From Betaproteobacteria bacterium UBA3031 (GTDB lineage Bacteria > Pseudomonadota > Gammaproteobacteria > Burkholderiales > Eutrophovitaceae): a DNA stretch of 24,152 nucleotides. Position 1 is the stretch's first letter. Every line of letters begins with the position of its first letter. Positions 7,631 through 15,821 of the stretch are shown here, one piece after another. The notes below the pieces were generated by a model that saw only the letters and a program-made list of their open reading frames with translations, searched no databases and was not told where the DNA came from. The stretch is taken from positions 1-24,152 of the forward strand of contig DFDI01000020.1 of NCBI GenBank assembly GCA_002367635.1, in the 5' to 3' direction. The translations under genes and the position numbers were made by a program.

Positions 7631-8344
7631 TTAAATTCCCAACCAACTTTTAAGTTCTTTGGGCTGCTCAATTAGCTTCGACGGAGAGTCATCAAACACA
7701 ACTCCACCTTTAACCATTACGACACTTCGATTCGATATTTTTGAGAGCGCCTTAAAATTCTTGTCGACAATTAAAGTTGAAATGCCAGACCTTTTAACGA
7801 TCCCGATTATGCTCCAGATATCTTGGGCAATTAGCGGCGCTAGCCCCTCTGTCGCCTCATCCAATATCAATAAATCAGGGTTGGTTAGCAATGCTCTACC
7901 GATACTTAACATCTGTTGCTCCCCCCCGGAGAGCTGCTGTCCGCCATAAATCAAACGCTCTTTAAGTCGCGGAAAACTATCAAGCACTCGATCATAGGTC
8001 CACTCCATTCGGCCCTCAAACCCCGGTCGCGCAGCTAACAGCAAGTTCTCTTTAACAGACAAGTTTTTGAAAATACCACGCCCTTCTGGAACATACGCAA
8101 TGCCCCTACGAGCGAGTACGTGGGTAGCTAAGGATTTAATATCCTGCCCTCGAAACCGAATAGAGCCAGAAGTAGCCGGCACCAAACCCATAAGACATTT
8201 AATGAGTGTCGTTTTGCCCATTCCATTACGACCCATCAACGCTACTGTTTCACCACGTTTAATGTCCAAGCTCACACCATGGAGTACATGGCTCAATCCG
8301 TAATGAGAGTGCAGATCTGTGACATTTACTAGCGCATCAGTCAC
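7631..8344 (-). CDS. livF: Branched-chain-type ABC transporter ATP-binding protein LivF
   Basis: 237 residues, full-length LivF type. Walker A is GRNGMGKT (residues 38-45), the ABC signature LSGGEQQ near 139, and Walker B LLILDEATEGL shortly after; ATEGL is typical of LivF rather than LivG. The start is GTG at 8344, justified by AGGAGAGG six bases upstream, and the gene overlaps the livG stop by 8 bp. It forms the ATPase pair with LivG on the cytoplasmic face of the LivHM channel. Given the neighbouring benzoate-CoA ligase and box genes, the cargo is probably benzoate or a related aromatic acid instead of a branched-chain amino acid; this follows from context only. Confidence 0.93.
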   Translation of the reverse strand: MTDALVNVTDLHSHYGLSHVLHGVSLDIKRGETVALMGRNGMGKTTLIKCLMGLVPATSGSIRFRGQDIKSLATHVLARRGIAYVPEGRGIFKNLSVKENLLLAARPGFEGRMEWTYDRVLDSFPRLKERLIYGGQQLSGGEQQMLSIGRALLTNPDLLILDEATEGLAPLIAQDIWSIIGIVKRSGISTLIVDKNFKALSKISNRSVVMVKGGVVFDDSPSKLIEQPKELKSWLGI

Positions 8345-9089
8345 TAAAATCCTCTCCTAGATAGGCGGCTTGAACCCGGGCACTAGAACGAATATCTTGA
8401 GGTACCCCAGCTTCAATCACTTGGCCATTTAACATCACTGTCAGCGTGTCCGCTAAGGCGAACACCGCATCCATATCATGCTCAACCAATATAACTGCAA
8501 ATTCGGATCGAATACTTCGAAGTAATTCCACAATCCTTAAGGACTCTTCCGCCCCCATCCCCGCTAAAGGCTCATCCAGAAGTAACACCTTTGGGTTTGT
8601 TGCAAGGGCTAAGGCAATTTCAACCTGCCGCTGTTCCCCATGAGACAACTGACTGACTTTTTTGTGCACAACTGATTCAAGCCCCACTCGCTCCAAGACA
8701 CGCTTAGTGCCAACCTCAACTTCGGGATACGCGCTGACGGCTCCCAAAAACCGCATAGAAATTTCAAAGCGAGACTGAACGGCAATATTACAATTCTCAG
8801 CGACGGTCAGGCTAGGATAAATATTACTGCGCTGATAACTCCGACCCACCCCTAGCAGACTCATCTGAGACGATCCAGAGCCCGTAACATCGAGCCCATC
8901 AATTAATATTTTTCCACTTGTTGGCTTCAAGTCACCCGACAACAAATTTATTAATGTACTTTTCCCTGCTCCATTAGGGCCGATCACAGCGTGAATCACT
9001 CCACGCTCGCAAGAAAGTGAGACATCCGAAACCGCCGTCAAACCGGCAAAGCATTTTGTCAAACCTCTAGCCTCAATCACTGATCTCAT
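8337..9089 (-). CDS. livG: Branched-chain-type ABC transporter ATP-binding protein LivG
   Basis: 250 residues. Walker A is GPNGAGKS (residues 37-44), the signature LSHGEQRQVEIA, Walker B VLLLDEPLAGM, and the switch histidine is in LVEHDMD. The C-terminal AAYLGE is a LivG hallmark. It starts with ATG inside an ATGA overlap with the livM stop and overlaps livF by 8 bp at its other end, so the three are translationally coupled. It energises import through LivH and LivM with LivF. Confidence 0.94.
   Translation of the reverse strand: MRSVIEARGLTKCFAGLTAVSDVSLSCERGVIHAVIGPNGAGKSTLINLLSGDLKPTSGKILIDGLDVTGSGSSQMSLLGVGRSYQRSNIYPSLTVAENCNIAVQSRFEISMRFLGAVSAYPEVEVGTKRVLERVGLESVVHKKVSQLSHGEQRQVEIALALATNPKVLLLDEPLAGMGAEESLRIVELLRSIRSEFAVILVEHDMDAVFALADTLTVMLNGQVIEAGVPQDIRSSARVQAAYLGEDFSD
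8351..8358 (-). promoter_or_regulatory. Shine-Dalgarno deciding the GTG start of livF
   Basis: AGGAGAGG on the minus strand, inside the end of livG, lies six bases before the GTG at 8344. It is the strongest ribosome-binding site in the operon and supports GTG over any internal start. Confidence 0.7.
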
Positions 9090-10036
9090 GTTTCAGATCT
9101 CTTTTTTGGGAAGTTCAATCCAGCTAAGCCATTTGGAAAGAACAACGCAACCAAAACCACCACGATTCCGGTTAACAGTTGCCAATGCTTAGTTGCGACC
9201 TGAAAGATTTCCTCAACAAGCATAAGTGTCGTTGTGCCGAGTACAGGCCCTAATATCGACCCTTTACCGCCTAGAATAACCATCATAAGAGCGTGCCCTG
9301 ATGCATGCCACCCAACCATTTCTGGGTTAACAACACCAAACTGAACCGCAGCTAAAAACCCACTGATAGCCGCAATCATGCTCGCAATGACAAAACACAC
9401 CAACTTGAATTTATAAGTGTGGTATCCGAGAGCCTTGGTTCTATGTTCATTAACACGAATTCCCGAGATAACCCGGCCAAAGGGTGAGTTCATAATTCTC
9501 TTGATCAACATTAAAACCAAACATACAAGTATTAACGCGAGATAATAAAAATGGCTCACATTAGATAGGTCAAGTTGCCACCAATCAAACAGATTGAAAC
9601 CCGGTCGGTCGTGGATGTAGATGCCATCAGAGCCACCTGCAAAAGCCGTGTCGTGTAAGAAATAAAATAACATTTCACCAAGAGCTAATGTAGCCATGAT
9701 GAAAAATATGCCTTTTGTGCGCAACACTAAAGCCCCAAATACGGCACCTAGCGCTCCGACACACAGCACACTAGCCAGCAGCGCTACAAATAAATTCATT
9801 GATGTCCCGATGGGACTAAAAAGAGCAAGGACGTAGCCCGAAGAACCAAAAAATGCCGCGTGTCCTAAACTCACTAATCCAGTGAAGCCCACCAACAAAT
9901 TAAGACTACTCACAAATATAATCATGATCAAAATCTTCGAGACGAATTGAATGTAAAAACGTTCGCCAAAGACTGGGAGTAAGATTAGCATCACGAGAAG
10001 TGCAGCCAAAAGAGCATTTTTAAATATAATGTTCAA
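9086..10036 (-). CDS. livM: Branched-chain-type ABC transporter permease LivM
   Basis: 316 residues, very hydrophobic, with the LivM signature GFTGLVSLGHAAFFG near residue 50, the cytoplasmic coupling segment RVISGIRVNEHRTKALGYHTYKFK in the middle, and GGKGSILGPVLGT towards the end. About eight to nine membrane segments can be seen. The start codon is TTG at 10036, directly after the livH TGA; AGGGAG at 10043-10048 places it well, and no in-frame ATG lies nearby before residue 16. It pairs with LivH to form the inner-membrane channel. Confidence 0.92.
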   Translation of the reverse strand: MNIIFKNALLAALLVMLILLPVFGERFYIQFVSKILIMIIFVSSLNLLVGFTGLVSLGHAAFFGSSGYVLALFSPIGTSMNLFVALLASVLCVGALGAVFGALVLRTKGIFFIMATLALGEMLFYFLHDTAFAGGSDGIYIHDRPGFNLFDWWQLDLSNVSHFYYLALILVCLVLMLIKRIMNSPFGRVISGIRVNEHRTKALGYHTYKFKLVCFVIASMIAAISGFLAAVQFGVVNPEMVGWHASGHALMMVILGGKGSILGPVLGTTTLMLVEEIFQVATKHWQLLTGIVVVLVALFFPNGLAGLNFPKKRSET

Positions 10037-10933
10037 TCAATGCTCCCTGCCGAATAGACCTTGAGGACGTAACATCAGTATCAACGCCATCAGTGCAAAA
10101 ATACTCATTCCCGACATTTCCGGAAAAATGTTTACTCCAAAAATATCCAAATGAATTACTTTTCCAAAGGTATCTATCAACCCGACCAATAAAGCCGCGA
10201 TCATTGCCCCCTTGATCGAGCCTAAACCACCAATAACGACGACCACAAAACTAACAATCAGTACTTGGCTACCCATGCCTGGAAATACTGACGAAATGGG
10301 AGCGGATATCATCCCTGAAAAAGCGGCTAGTGAGACGCCTAGCGCAAATATAAATCGGTAGACCAATCCGATATTTATACCTAGAGATTTTGTCATTTCT
10401 CGATCAGATTCTCCGGCACGAATCATCATGCCCAGTCGAGTATGTTGTATGCCCAAAAACATCAGTATCGCGATAACGATACAAACACCGGACAACCAAA
10501 GACGATAGATCGGGTAGGCTAAATTTTCCGTTAATTGTATTGAGCCACTCAAGAGTTCCGGAATAGGAACACTATGCACATCATCTCCCCAGATCATGCT
10601 TCTCAACTCAGAAAAAATAAGTATTAACCCATACGTAACTAATACTTGCTGGAGATGGTCTCGGTCATACAAAAACCTTATAAAAAGCCACTCTAAAACC
10701 AACCCGAGTAGCAACGCGACCGTGACACCAACGATGAGCCCAATCCAAAAACTTCCAACCCACCCCATTAATGACCAGGCTAAGTAAGCCCCAATCATAT
10801 AAAAACTACCATGAGCAATATTGATTACGCCCATAATGCCAAATATCAACGTCAAACCACTGGCCACCAAAAATAAAAGTAGGCCATATTGAATGCCATT
10901 CATGGCTTGTATCAGAACTGTAGCCGCATCCAT
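10037..10933 (-). CDS. livH: Branched-chain-type ABC transporter permease LivH
   Basis: 298 residues with the LivH hallmarks: GLTLIFGIMGVINIAHGSFYM near residue 26, the coupling segment TRLGMMIRAGESDREMTKSLGIN in the middle, and VVVVIGGLGSIKGAMIAALLVG followed by the closing LRPQGLFGR. Around eight hydrophobic segments. The ATG at 10933 has TAGGA seven bases upstream and follows the carboxyltransferase stop by 8 bp. It is the first permease in the run and abuts livM with no gap. Confidence 0.93.
   Translation of the reverse strand: MDAATVLIQAMNGIQYGLLLFLVASGLTLIFGIMGVINIAHGSFYMIGAYLAWSLMGWVGSFWIGLIVGVTVALLLGLVLEWLFIRFLYDRDHLQQVLVTYGLILIFSELRSMIWGDDVHSVPIPELLSGSIQLTENLAYPIYRLWLSGVCIVIAILMFLGIQHTRLGMMIRAGESDREMTKSLGINIGLVYRFIFALGVSLAAFSGMISAPISSVFPGMGSQVLIVSFVVVVIGGLGSIKGAMIAALLVGLIDTFGKVIHLDIFGVNIFPEMSGMSIFALMALILMLRPQGLFGREH
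10043..10048 (-). promoter_or_regulatory. Shine-Dalgarno deciding the TTG start of livM
   Basis: AGGGAG on the minus strand lies within the last codons of livH, six bases before the TTG that directly follows the livH stop. It explains initiation at a weak start codon and points to coupled translation of the two permeases. Confidence 0.7.
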
Positions 10934-10941
10934 TCGAATTC

Positions 10942-12210
10942 CTAACTCAAAACACTTGAGAGATCTTCAAGCATATCGTCAACAGCTCCTGACTCAAGCA
11001 ATTGTTTCGTAGTTATCAAATTCTCATCAGGCCGACGCATTGCTCTAAGCGCTGCTCGCGGTAATACTTGAACTGACCCCGCCGATAGCATACTCATGCG
11101 TGAGGCCGCAGCAGATAATGCAGCAAAAATCCCCCCTCCCGAAGAACCTATCACCAAAACATGAACATTAACTCCGCTCAAATGTTTTAGTCTCACGCCC
11201 AGGGCCAATGTCGCAAGGTACTCTGACAAGATCAACGTTTCATCGATCAGGCTGGGGGAATGGCTGGGGCAATCGATAAAAATATTAATGTTTGAGATTG
11301 AATTGGGCAAAGCATCAATGGCTTTTACTAAATCATAAATACTCTCAGCATCCGCAAACGAATCCGTCACTAATGCGTAAGCGGCTGTTGCAGAGCCAAC
11401 CTGAGTATCCTGCGTGAATAATGAAGCTCTCACAGACCAGGAATTCCCGCAGCCGAACTTACTCTTGTCGATTGACGGATGAATAGACTCTTTAGCGGTA
11501 AACCTATCAGAAGGTATAACTCCATTTTCCGCAAATCTACGCTCCAGATTAAGCAGAGATTGATTGATAGACGGCCCTAGATTGTCAGAGGACGATAACA
11601 ACCGCTGGATGCCCCGTCGGTAACCTTCTGCGTCGTCTTCAACCAATTGAAATCGATCCGATGTAGCAGCACGACTCTTCCCACTCAAAACCAACCTAAC
11701 CTGATCAGTCGTTACATCATCACCTTCGACGTATTGATTCAAGGCTTGGATCAGCCTGGGGCCAGACATCGAAATTTGCGACTGCGCATTCACCAACACA
11801 CCGTCACTAACCGCCGCAAGCATGCTGCCGCCTCCATAGCATTGCTGGGTCACTAAGGATAAAACTTGCAAGCCTCTCACTTTTGCATCCATTAAGTCTC
11901 TAAAGACGAACCGAAAAGCTCCTAGGCTATTAGCACCTTCCGGCACTCGAACGCCTCCAGTATTGAGCATCATAATCAGCGGCAAGGTCATTTGGTCGGC
12001 TGTCGTTATAGCAACTCGCAGCTGATGCGCTTCCGACGGACCAATGGACCCTCCGGCAATATTAAAATCAAACGCAACAATCACGGCAGACTTTGCGTCA
12101 AGCGTCCCACGAACAACACGCAAGTCCCCCCCCGAATCGCATTCGAGGTCAACGCACCGGTCAAAGAGCACATCTATCTGATGAGCTAAATCAAGTTGAG
12201 AAAAAACCAT
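10942..12210 (-). CDS. Malonate-decarboxylase-like carboxyltransferase, fused MdcD (beta) and MdcE (gamma) type
   Basis: 422 residues with two crotonase-fold carboxyltransferase halves. The N-terminal half (about 25-200) matches the MdcD pattern: FNIAGGSIGPSEA near 49-61, LLxxNTGGVR-like at 81-88, CYGGGSM at 124-130 and the ISMSGPRLI strand at 146-154. The C-terminal half (about 258-420) resembles MdcE: WSVRASLFTQ..GSATAAYALV, then SSGGGIFAALS at 356-366. Classical MdcD plus MdcE add to about 550 residues, so this is a short version. In biotin-independent malonate decarboxylase the pair removes CO2 from malonyl carried on the MdcC acyl carrier. No mdcA, mdcB or mdcC is in the window, so the substrate could be another acyl-CoA. 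It sits between the binding protein and livH. No clear ribosome-binding site; 129 bp precede it. Confidence 0.75.
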   Translation of the reverse strand: MVFSQLDLAHQIDVLFDRCVDLECDSGGDLRVVRGTLDAKSAVIVAFDFNIAGGSIGPSEAHQLRVAITTADQMTLPLIMMLNTGGVRVPEGANSLGAFRFVFRDLMDAKVRGLQVLSLVTQQCYGGGSMLAAVSDGVLVNAQSQISMSGPRLIQALNQYVEGDDVTTDQVRLVLSGKSRAATSDRFQLVEDDAEGYRRGIQRLLSSSDNLGPSINQSLLNLERRFAENGVIPSDRFTAKESIHPSIDKSKFGCGNSWSVRASLFTQDTQVGSATAAYALVTDSFADAESIYDLVKAIDALPNSISNINIFIDCPSHSPSLIDETLILSEYLATLALGVRLKHLSGVNVHVLVIGSSGGGIFAALSAAASRMSMLSAGSVQVLPRAALRAMRRPDENLITTKQLLESGAVDDMLEDLSSVLS

Positions 12211-12339
12211 ACATTCACGCCAAGGCCAAACATACTAGGAAATGAGATGCGACCAGCAGCATTACTACCCATTGAAATGACATCCGAGACAAACCTTACT
12301 GGTCCGCTTCTAGTTTTGATAATCAGTGCTATCTAAAAT

Positions 12340-13521
12340 TTAAAGGCTACAACCGACACCTGGATCCTCTAAATTTTCCCATGCCGTACCAATCACGGTA
12401 TTGATACCGTTTTCCACTCTCAAAGTATAAAAATTTTGTATGGGGTTGTGAAACTTCGACATCCTCCAAAGCCCACGTGGGCTGTCAATCTCGGCATCCT
12501 CCATGGCCTTAATCGCCCGGGTCTTTTGAGATAAGTCACCGGAAGTTTCCTTGAGGGCCTTGATCAACAAAAGGCCAGCGTCATAGCCCTGAACCGCATA
12601 AACGTCGGCCTCTTCATTGTATGCTGTTCGGTAAGCTTCTCGGAACTCGAGATTCTTAACATTTTGAAGTCCGTCAGCATAGTGGAGCGTTGTTATAATA
12701 CCCTCTGCAGCCTCACCCTGAGCCTCAAGCACGCCTTCGGTCAAGAAGCCGGATCCGTAAAGCGGAATTGAAGACTTGAGTCCTGCTGCTGCGTAATCCT
12801 TAACAAACTTTACCGCTCCGCCTCCAGCAAAAAAACAAGCTACCGCATCAGGTTTTAAAGAAGCTATTTCGGTAAGAATCGCTTGGAATTCAACGTTAGG
12901 GAATGGCACGAATAATTCCTTAATGACTTCACCACCCGCAGCTTCAAATCCCTCTCGAAATGAACCTAGTGCCTCTTCCCCTGCACCGTACTTCCAAGTC
13001 ACGAATACAGATTTTTTATGTCCATTCTCAACCATGACTTTACCCAACGGGTGAGTGGGTTGCCAATTAGAGAATGAGGTACGAAATACATTGGGCGCAC
13101 ACATTGAACCCGTAGCTGCGTTCGCTCCAGCGTTAGGAATGATCACTAAAGTTCCAGTTTCCTTTGCTACTTTGATCATTCCCATAGCTACGCCAGAATG
13201 CACGGTGCCGATGACTACATCGACGTTATCCCGCGTCATAATCTTATTCGCGTAATCAGTCGCCTTTGCAGGATTTGATTCATCATCAACGGTAAAAAAA
13301 TCGATCGATTTTCCATAGGGTTTCTCCCCCAGATCAGCTAAAGCCAATCTAAATCCATTCTCAATGGCCGTCCCAAGCTTCGCGTATGTCCCTGTATAAG
13401 GAAGCATGAATCCCACGCGAATGGCGTTATTGGTTTTGTTACACCCAGCTAGTGACAAAAAAGATAAGCCAGCTAAAGCCGAAGCTCCAGCCATAAATTC
13501 ACGACGGTTACTGATTGACAT
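12340..13521 (-). CDS. livK: ABC transporter substrate-binding lipoprotein, LivK type (type 1 periplasmic fold)
   Basis: 393 residues. The N-terminus has a twin-arginine pair (Arg6-Arg7 in SNRREFMAG), a hydrophobic stretch and a lipobox LAGC with Cys27, so it looks like a Tat-exported lipoprotein held at the membrane. The mature part begins with the IRVGFMLPYTGTYAKLG strand typical of Leu/Ile/Val-type binding proteins and continues with GTVHSGVAMG and AVQGYDAGLLL. Its ligand is likely benzoate or another aromatic acid, judged from the ligase gene 11 bp upstream; members of this family often serve aromatic acids. AGGGGG five bases before the ATG supports the start. It is separated from its permeases by the carboxyltransferase gene. 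Confidence 0.9.
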   Translation of the reverse strand: MSISNRREFMAGASALAGLSFLSLAGCNKTNNAIRVGFMLPYTGTYAKLGTAIENGFRLALADLGEKPYGKSIDFFTVDDESNPAKATDYANKIMTRDNVDVVIGTVHSGVAMGMIKVAKETGTLVIIPNAGANAATGSMCAPNVFRTSFSNWQPTHPLGKVMVENGHKKSVFVTWKYGAGEEALGSFREGFEAAGGEVIKELFVPFPNVEFQAILTEIASLKPDAVACFFAGGGAVKFVKDYAAAGLKSSIPLYGSGFLTEGVLEAQGEAAEGIITTLHYADGLQNVKNLEFREAYRTAYNEEADVYAVQGYDAGLLLIKALKETSGDLSQKTRAIKAMEDAEIDSPRGLWRMSKFHNPIQNFYTLRVENGINTVIGTAWENLEDPGVGCSL

Positions 13522-13532
13522 CTTGCCCCCTT

Positions 13533-15173
13533 TTAATTTTTATTGTGCTCATGTTTTTTTTGACGCAACCTAAACCGTTGGATTTTACCAGTCGCGGTCT
13601 TTGGTAATTCTTCCACGAACTCAATCCACCTCGGATACTTAAATGGGGCTAGCTGAGATTTAACATAGCTTTTCAATTCCTCAACAAGTGATTGGTTGGC
13701 ATCTGAACCACTGACCAACACTATGAACGCTCGCGGCTTGGTAAGCTTATCGTCGTCTTCATCCCCGACTATAGCCGCTTCTAGCACCGCAGGGTGCGAC
13801 ATTAAAACCGCCTCGACCTCAAAGGGCGAAACGTACAAACCGCTCACTTTGAGCATATCGTCTGATCGTCCACTGTAAGTATAAAACCCTTGCTCATCAC
13901 AACTATACTTGTCTCCCGCTCGGGTCCACTCCCCACAAAAAGTCTCTTTAGATTTCTGCCTTTGATTCCAATATAAATTTGCTGCCGACGGCCCCTTAAT
14001 TTGGAGCTCCCCAAGCTCCCCAATAGGGACATCTAGACCATCTTCGCCCACTAACCGTATTTCATACCCTGGGACGGGTTTGCCAGTGGTCCCGTATCGC
14101 ACGTCTCCTGGTCGATTGGATAAAAAGATGTGCAGCATTTCAGTTGATCCAATTCCATCTAATATTTCACTGCCAAAATGAGACGTCCAGCGTTTTCCAA
14201 TTTGTGGGGGGAGTGCCTCACCGGCCGAGGTCGCTACGCGAACTGAAACTTCATCCCGGCTCGGCAAATCACCACTTGCTAACATCGCTCCGAATAACGT
14301 TGGCACCCCATAAAATATTGTAGGTTGGTGATCCTTAATTCTTTTAAACACGGAATCAGGAGTGGGCCTTTCTGACATTAAAACCGTTGTGGCCCCGACA
14401 GAGAGCGGGAATGTCAAACCATTTCCCAACCCATATGCAAAGAACAATTTAGCAGCAGAAAATACAATATCGTCTTCCTTTATCCCCAAAATTGGTTTGG
14501 CGTAGAGCTCGGCCGTATAAATCATGCTTGAGTGGACGTGGACTGTCCCCTTAGGCGCACCAGTTGAGCCAGATGAATAAAGCCAAAAACAAACATCATC
14601 ACATGACGTGATCGCAGGCTCACAATCCTTGCTCGCTTGGCTTTGGAGACTTTGTAAGTGATGATATTCTGAGTTCGAGTCTCCTGAAACGATAACGTGT
14701 TCGAGATACTCGGACTCTGTAATCGCGTTACCCAATTTTTCCAATAACGATGAGCTCACAATCAGCGCCTTCGCCCGACTATCCTCCATCATGAATTCGT
14801 AATCGTCTGGGGTCAGCAGCGTATTGACTGCAACAGGTATGATTCCTGCTTTTATAGCGCCAAGAAATACTGATGGAAAATCGATGGTGTCAGAGTGCAC
14901 AATCATCACTCGATCCTCTATCTTCAAGCCTAGTTTTTGTAACGCGTTCGCTGAACGGTTTACGCGTGCGCACAACTCTTCATATGTATAACGTCCATCA
15001 TCATCAATATAGGCAATTTTTGCCGCTCGACCCTCTACAATATTTCTCTCAAGCAAATCGTGTGCCGCGTTGAACAGTCGAGGCATATTGATGGTCGGAG
15101 GGCTCGTTGAGTGATCGGCCGTATAAAACTTCAAATTGCTAGTCTTGCTTTTTGGCACACTGGTTCGCTTCAC
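13533..15173 (-). CDS. bclA: Benzoate-CoA ligase
   Basis: 546 residues in the ANL (acyl-CoA synthetase) superfamily. The phosphate loop is YSSGSTGAPKGT (residues 199-210). The segment GIGSTEMLHIFLSNRPGDVR (340-359) is highly characteristic of benzoate-CoA ligases, and YSGRSDDMLKVSG (433-445) forms the hinge. The catalytic lysine is Lys530 in KTATGKIQRF. The enzyme makes benzoyl-CoA from benzoate, ATP and CoA in the cytoplasm, feeding the box pathway encoded divergently. The listed start is GTG at 15173 without a clear ribosome-binding site; the ATG at 15086 (residue 30) is an alternative that still keeps the conserved FNAAHDLLERN start of the domain. Substrates may include substituted benzoates. 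Confidence 0.93.
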   Translation of the reverse strand: MKRTSVPKSKTSNLKFYTADHSTSPPTINMPRLFNAAHDLLERNIVEGRAAKIAYIDDDGRYTYEELCARVNRSANALQKLGLKIEDRVMIVHSDTIDFPSVFLGAIKAGIIPVAVNTLLTPDDYEFMMEDSRAKALIVSSSLLEKLGNAITESEYLEHVIVSGDSNSEYHHLQSLQSQASKDCEPAITSCDDVCFWLYSSGSTGAPKGTVHVHSSMIYTAELYAKPILGIKEDDIVFSAAKLFFAYGLGNGLTFPLSVGATTVLMSERPTPDSVFKRIKDHQPTIFYGVPTLFGAMLASGDLPSRDEVSVRVATSAGEALPPQIGKRWTSHFGSEILDGIGSTEMLHIFLSNRPGDVRYGTTGKPVPGYEIRLVGEDGLDVPIGELGELQIKGPSAANLYWNQRQKSKETFCGEWTRAGDKYSCDEQGFYTYSGRSDDMLKVSGLYVSPFEVEAVLMSHPAVLEAAIVGDEDDDKLTKPRAFIVLVSGSDANQSLVEELKSYVKSQLAPFKYPRWIEFVEELPKTATGKIQRFRLRQKKHEHNKN

Positions 15174-15201
15174 TGTGGATTATTAATTGGATTATCTTTG
15201 C

Positions 15202-15675
15202 TCAATCAGCTGACATAACTCGGTCGCACAATTCCAACCATCCTTCAGACCAATCAGCCGCCTCCTCCTCTGGCATTGTGCCAGAGCTGGCGTCATGCAT
15301 CAGTATATCCCCGATACGCTCAGCCCCGCACTCTTGTAAAACTTCATCAAATCGTTTCCCACCGAAACAAAATGTTTCCGCATAGGTTCGGTCGCCTAGA
15401 GCAATCAACCCATAACGTATTTTTTTCAAATTGGGCTTCGAGCTTATAAGGCTCTCTATAAAGGCCCTAGCATTATCAGGTACATCACCTTGTCCATAAG
15501 TTGATGTACATATTAAATATATGCCGTCCGAACCAAAGATATCCGGGGTTAGCTTATCCATGTCCACGGTTTCGACTTGAATCCCCTCCCCATCAAATCT
15601 CAACTCTAACTCCTGCCCTACTAACTGAGCGTTACCGGTCATGGTACCAATCAGGATTGTGATCTGCTTCGTCAT
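15202..15675 (-). CDS. MioC-type flavodoxin
   Basis: 157 residues, a single flavodoxin domain. FMN-phosphate loop GTMTGNAQ (residues 10-17), the first flavin loop STYGQGD (58-64) and the second ALGDRTYAETFCFGG (92-106); the C-terminus ends like MioC proteins. There is no FAD or NADPH domain and no ferredoxin-type cysteine set, so it is not BoxA. It is the first gene of the leftward benzoate operon, 28 bp before the ligase, directly facing boxR across the shared control region. It would carry one electron at a time in the cytoplasm. A role in delivering electrons to the BoxB di-iron centre is plausible from position, but unproven. Confidence 0.88.
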   Translation of the reverse strand: MTKQITILIGTMTGNAQLVGQELELRFDGEGIQVETVDMDKLTPDIFGSDGIYLICTSTYGQGDVPDNARAFIESLISSKPNLKKIRYGLIALGDRTYAETFCFGGKRFDEVLQECGAERIGDILMHDASSGTMPEEEAADWSEGWLELCDRVMSAD

Positions 15676-15704
15676 CTCTTGTGTTCCAAGCTCATATGAT
15701 AATA

Positions 15705-15718
15705 TGCAATATATTGCA
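15705..15718. promoter_or_regulatory. Perfect palindrome TGCA-N6-TGCA, putative BoxR operator
   Basis: TGCAATATATTGCA is an exact 14-bp palindrome of the form TGCA, six bases, TGCA. As I recall, this architecture is that described for operators of BzdR, the BoxR-type benzoate regulator of Azoarcus. It lies about 17-30 bases downstream of the predicted start of leftward transcription, where a bound repressor would block RNA polymerase. An ATTGC half-site recurs 21 bp away (15713 and 15734), on the same face of the helix and next to the -10 box. Confidence 0.6.
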
Positions 15719-15741
15719 CTTAATTTAACATTTATTGCCTT

Positions 15742-15747
15742 ATTATA
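15742..15747 (-). promoter_or_regulatory. -10 element of the leftward benzoate operon promoter
   Basis: A perfect TATAAT on the minus strand, 67 bases upstream of the flavodoxin ATG. Spaced 17-18 bases upstream is only a weak -35 (GATACT or TGATAC), as expected for a promoter that depends on an activator or is tightly repressed. Transcription would start near 15735, upstream of the TGCA palindrome. Confidence 0.5.
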
Positions 15748-15801
15748 CAGATACAGAAAAACGTAGTATCATTCCTGATAATTTATAAAAACAAGAAATA
15801 T

Positions 15802-15821
15802 AGTTCCTTATGTAAGGAACT
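15802..15821. repeat. 20-bp inverted repeat in the boxR leader region
   Basis: Arms AGTTCCTTA and TAAGGAACT, perfectly complementary over nine bases with a TG centre, 70 bases before the boxR ATG. A second, shorter inverted repeat (ACTCG at 15819-15823, CGAGT at 15835-15839) overlaps its right arm by three bases. It may be a second operator or an RNA hairpin in the boxR leader; the sequence does not decide. Confidence 0.55.

Noticed and set aside
7588..7671. Upstream start for the alpha/beta hydrolase
   Set aside because: The extra 28 residues overlap livF by 41 bp and show no similarity to the fold; the internal ATG gives a normal-length enzyme.
12211..12339. Possible hairpin (GACCAG at 12251-12256 and CTGGTC at 12299-12304) or small peptide gene in the gap between the binding protein and the carboxyltransferase
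   Set aside because: The arms are only six bases with a 42-base loop, and the 28-codon frame seen there has no ribosome-binding site or recognisable sequence.
15202..15675. Reading the flavodoxin as a truncated BoxA
   Set aside because: BoxA has FAD and NADPH domains and ferredoxin-type cysteine clusters; this protein has only an FMN flavodoxin domain of normal, complete length.
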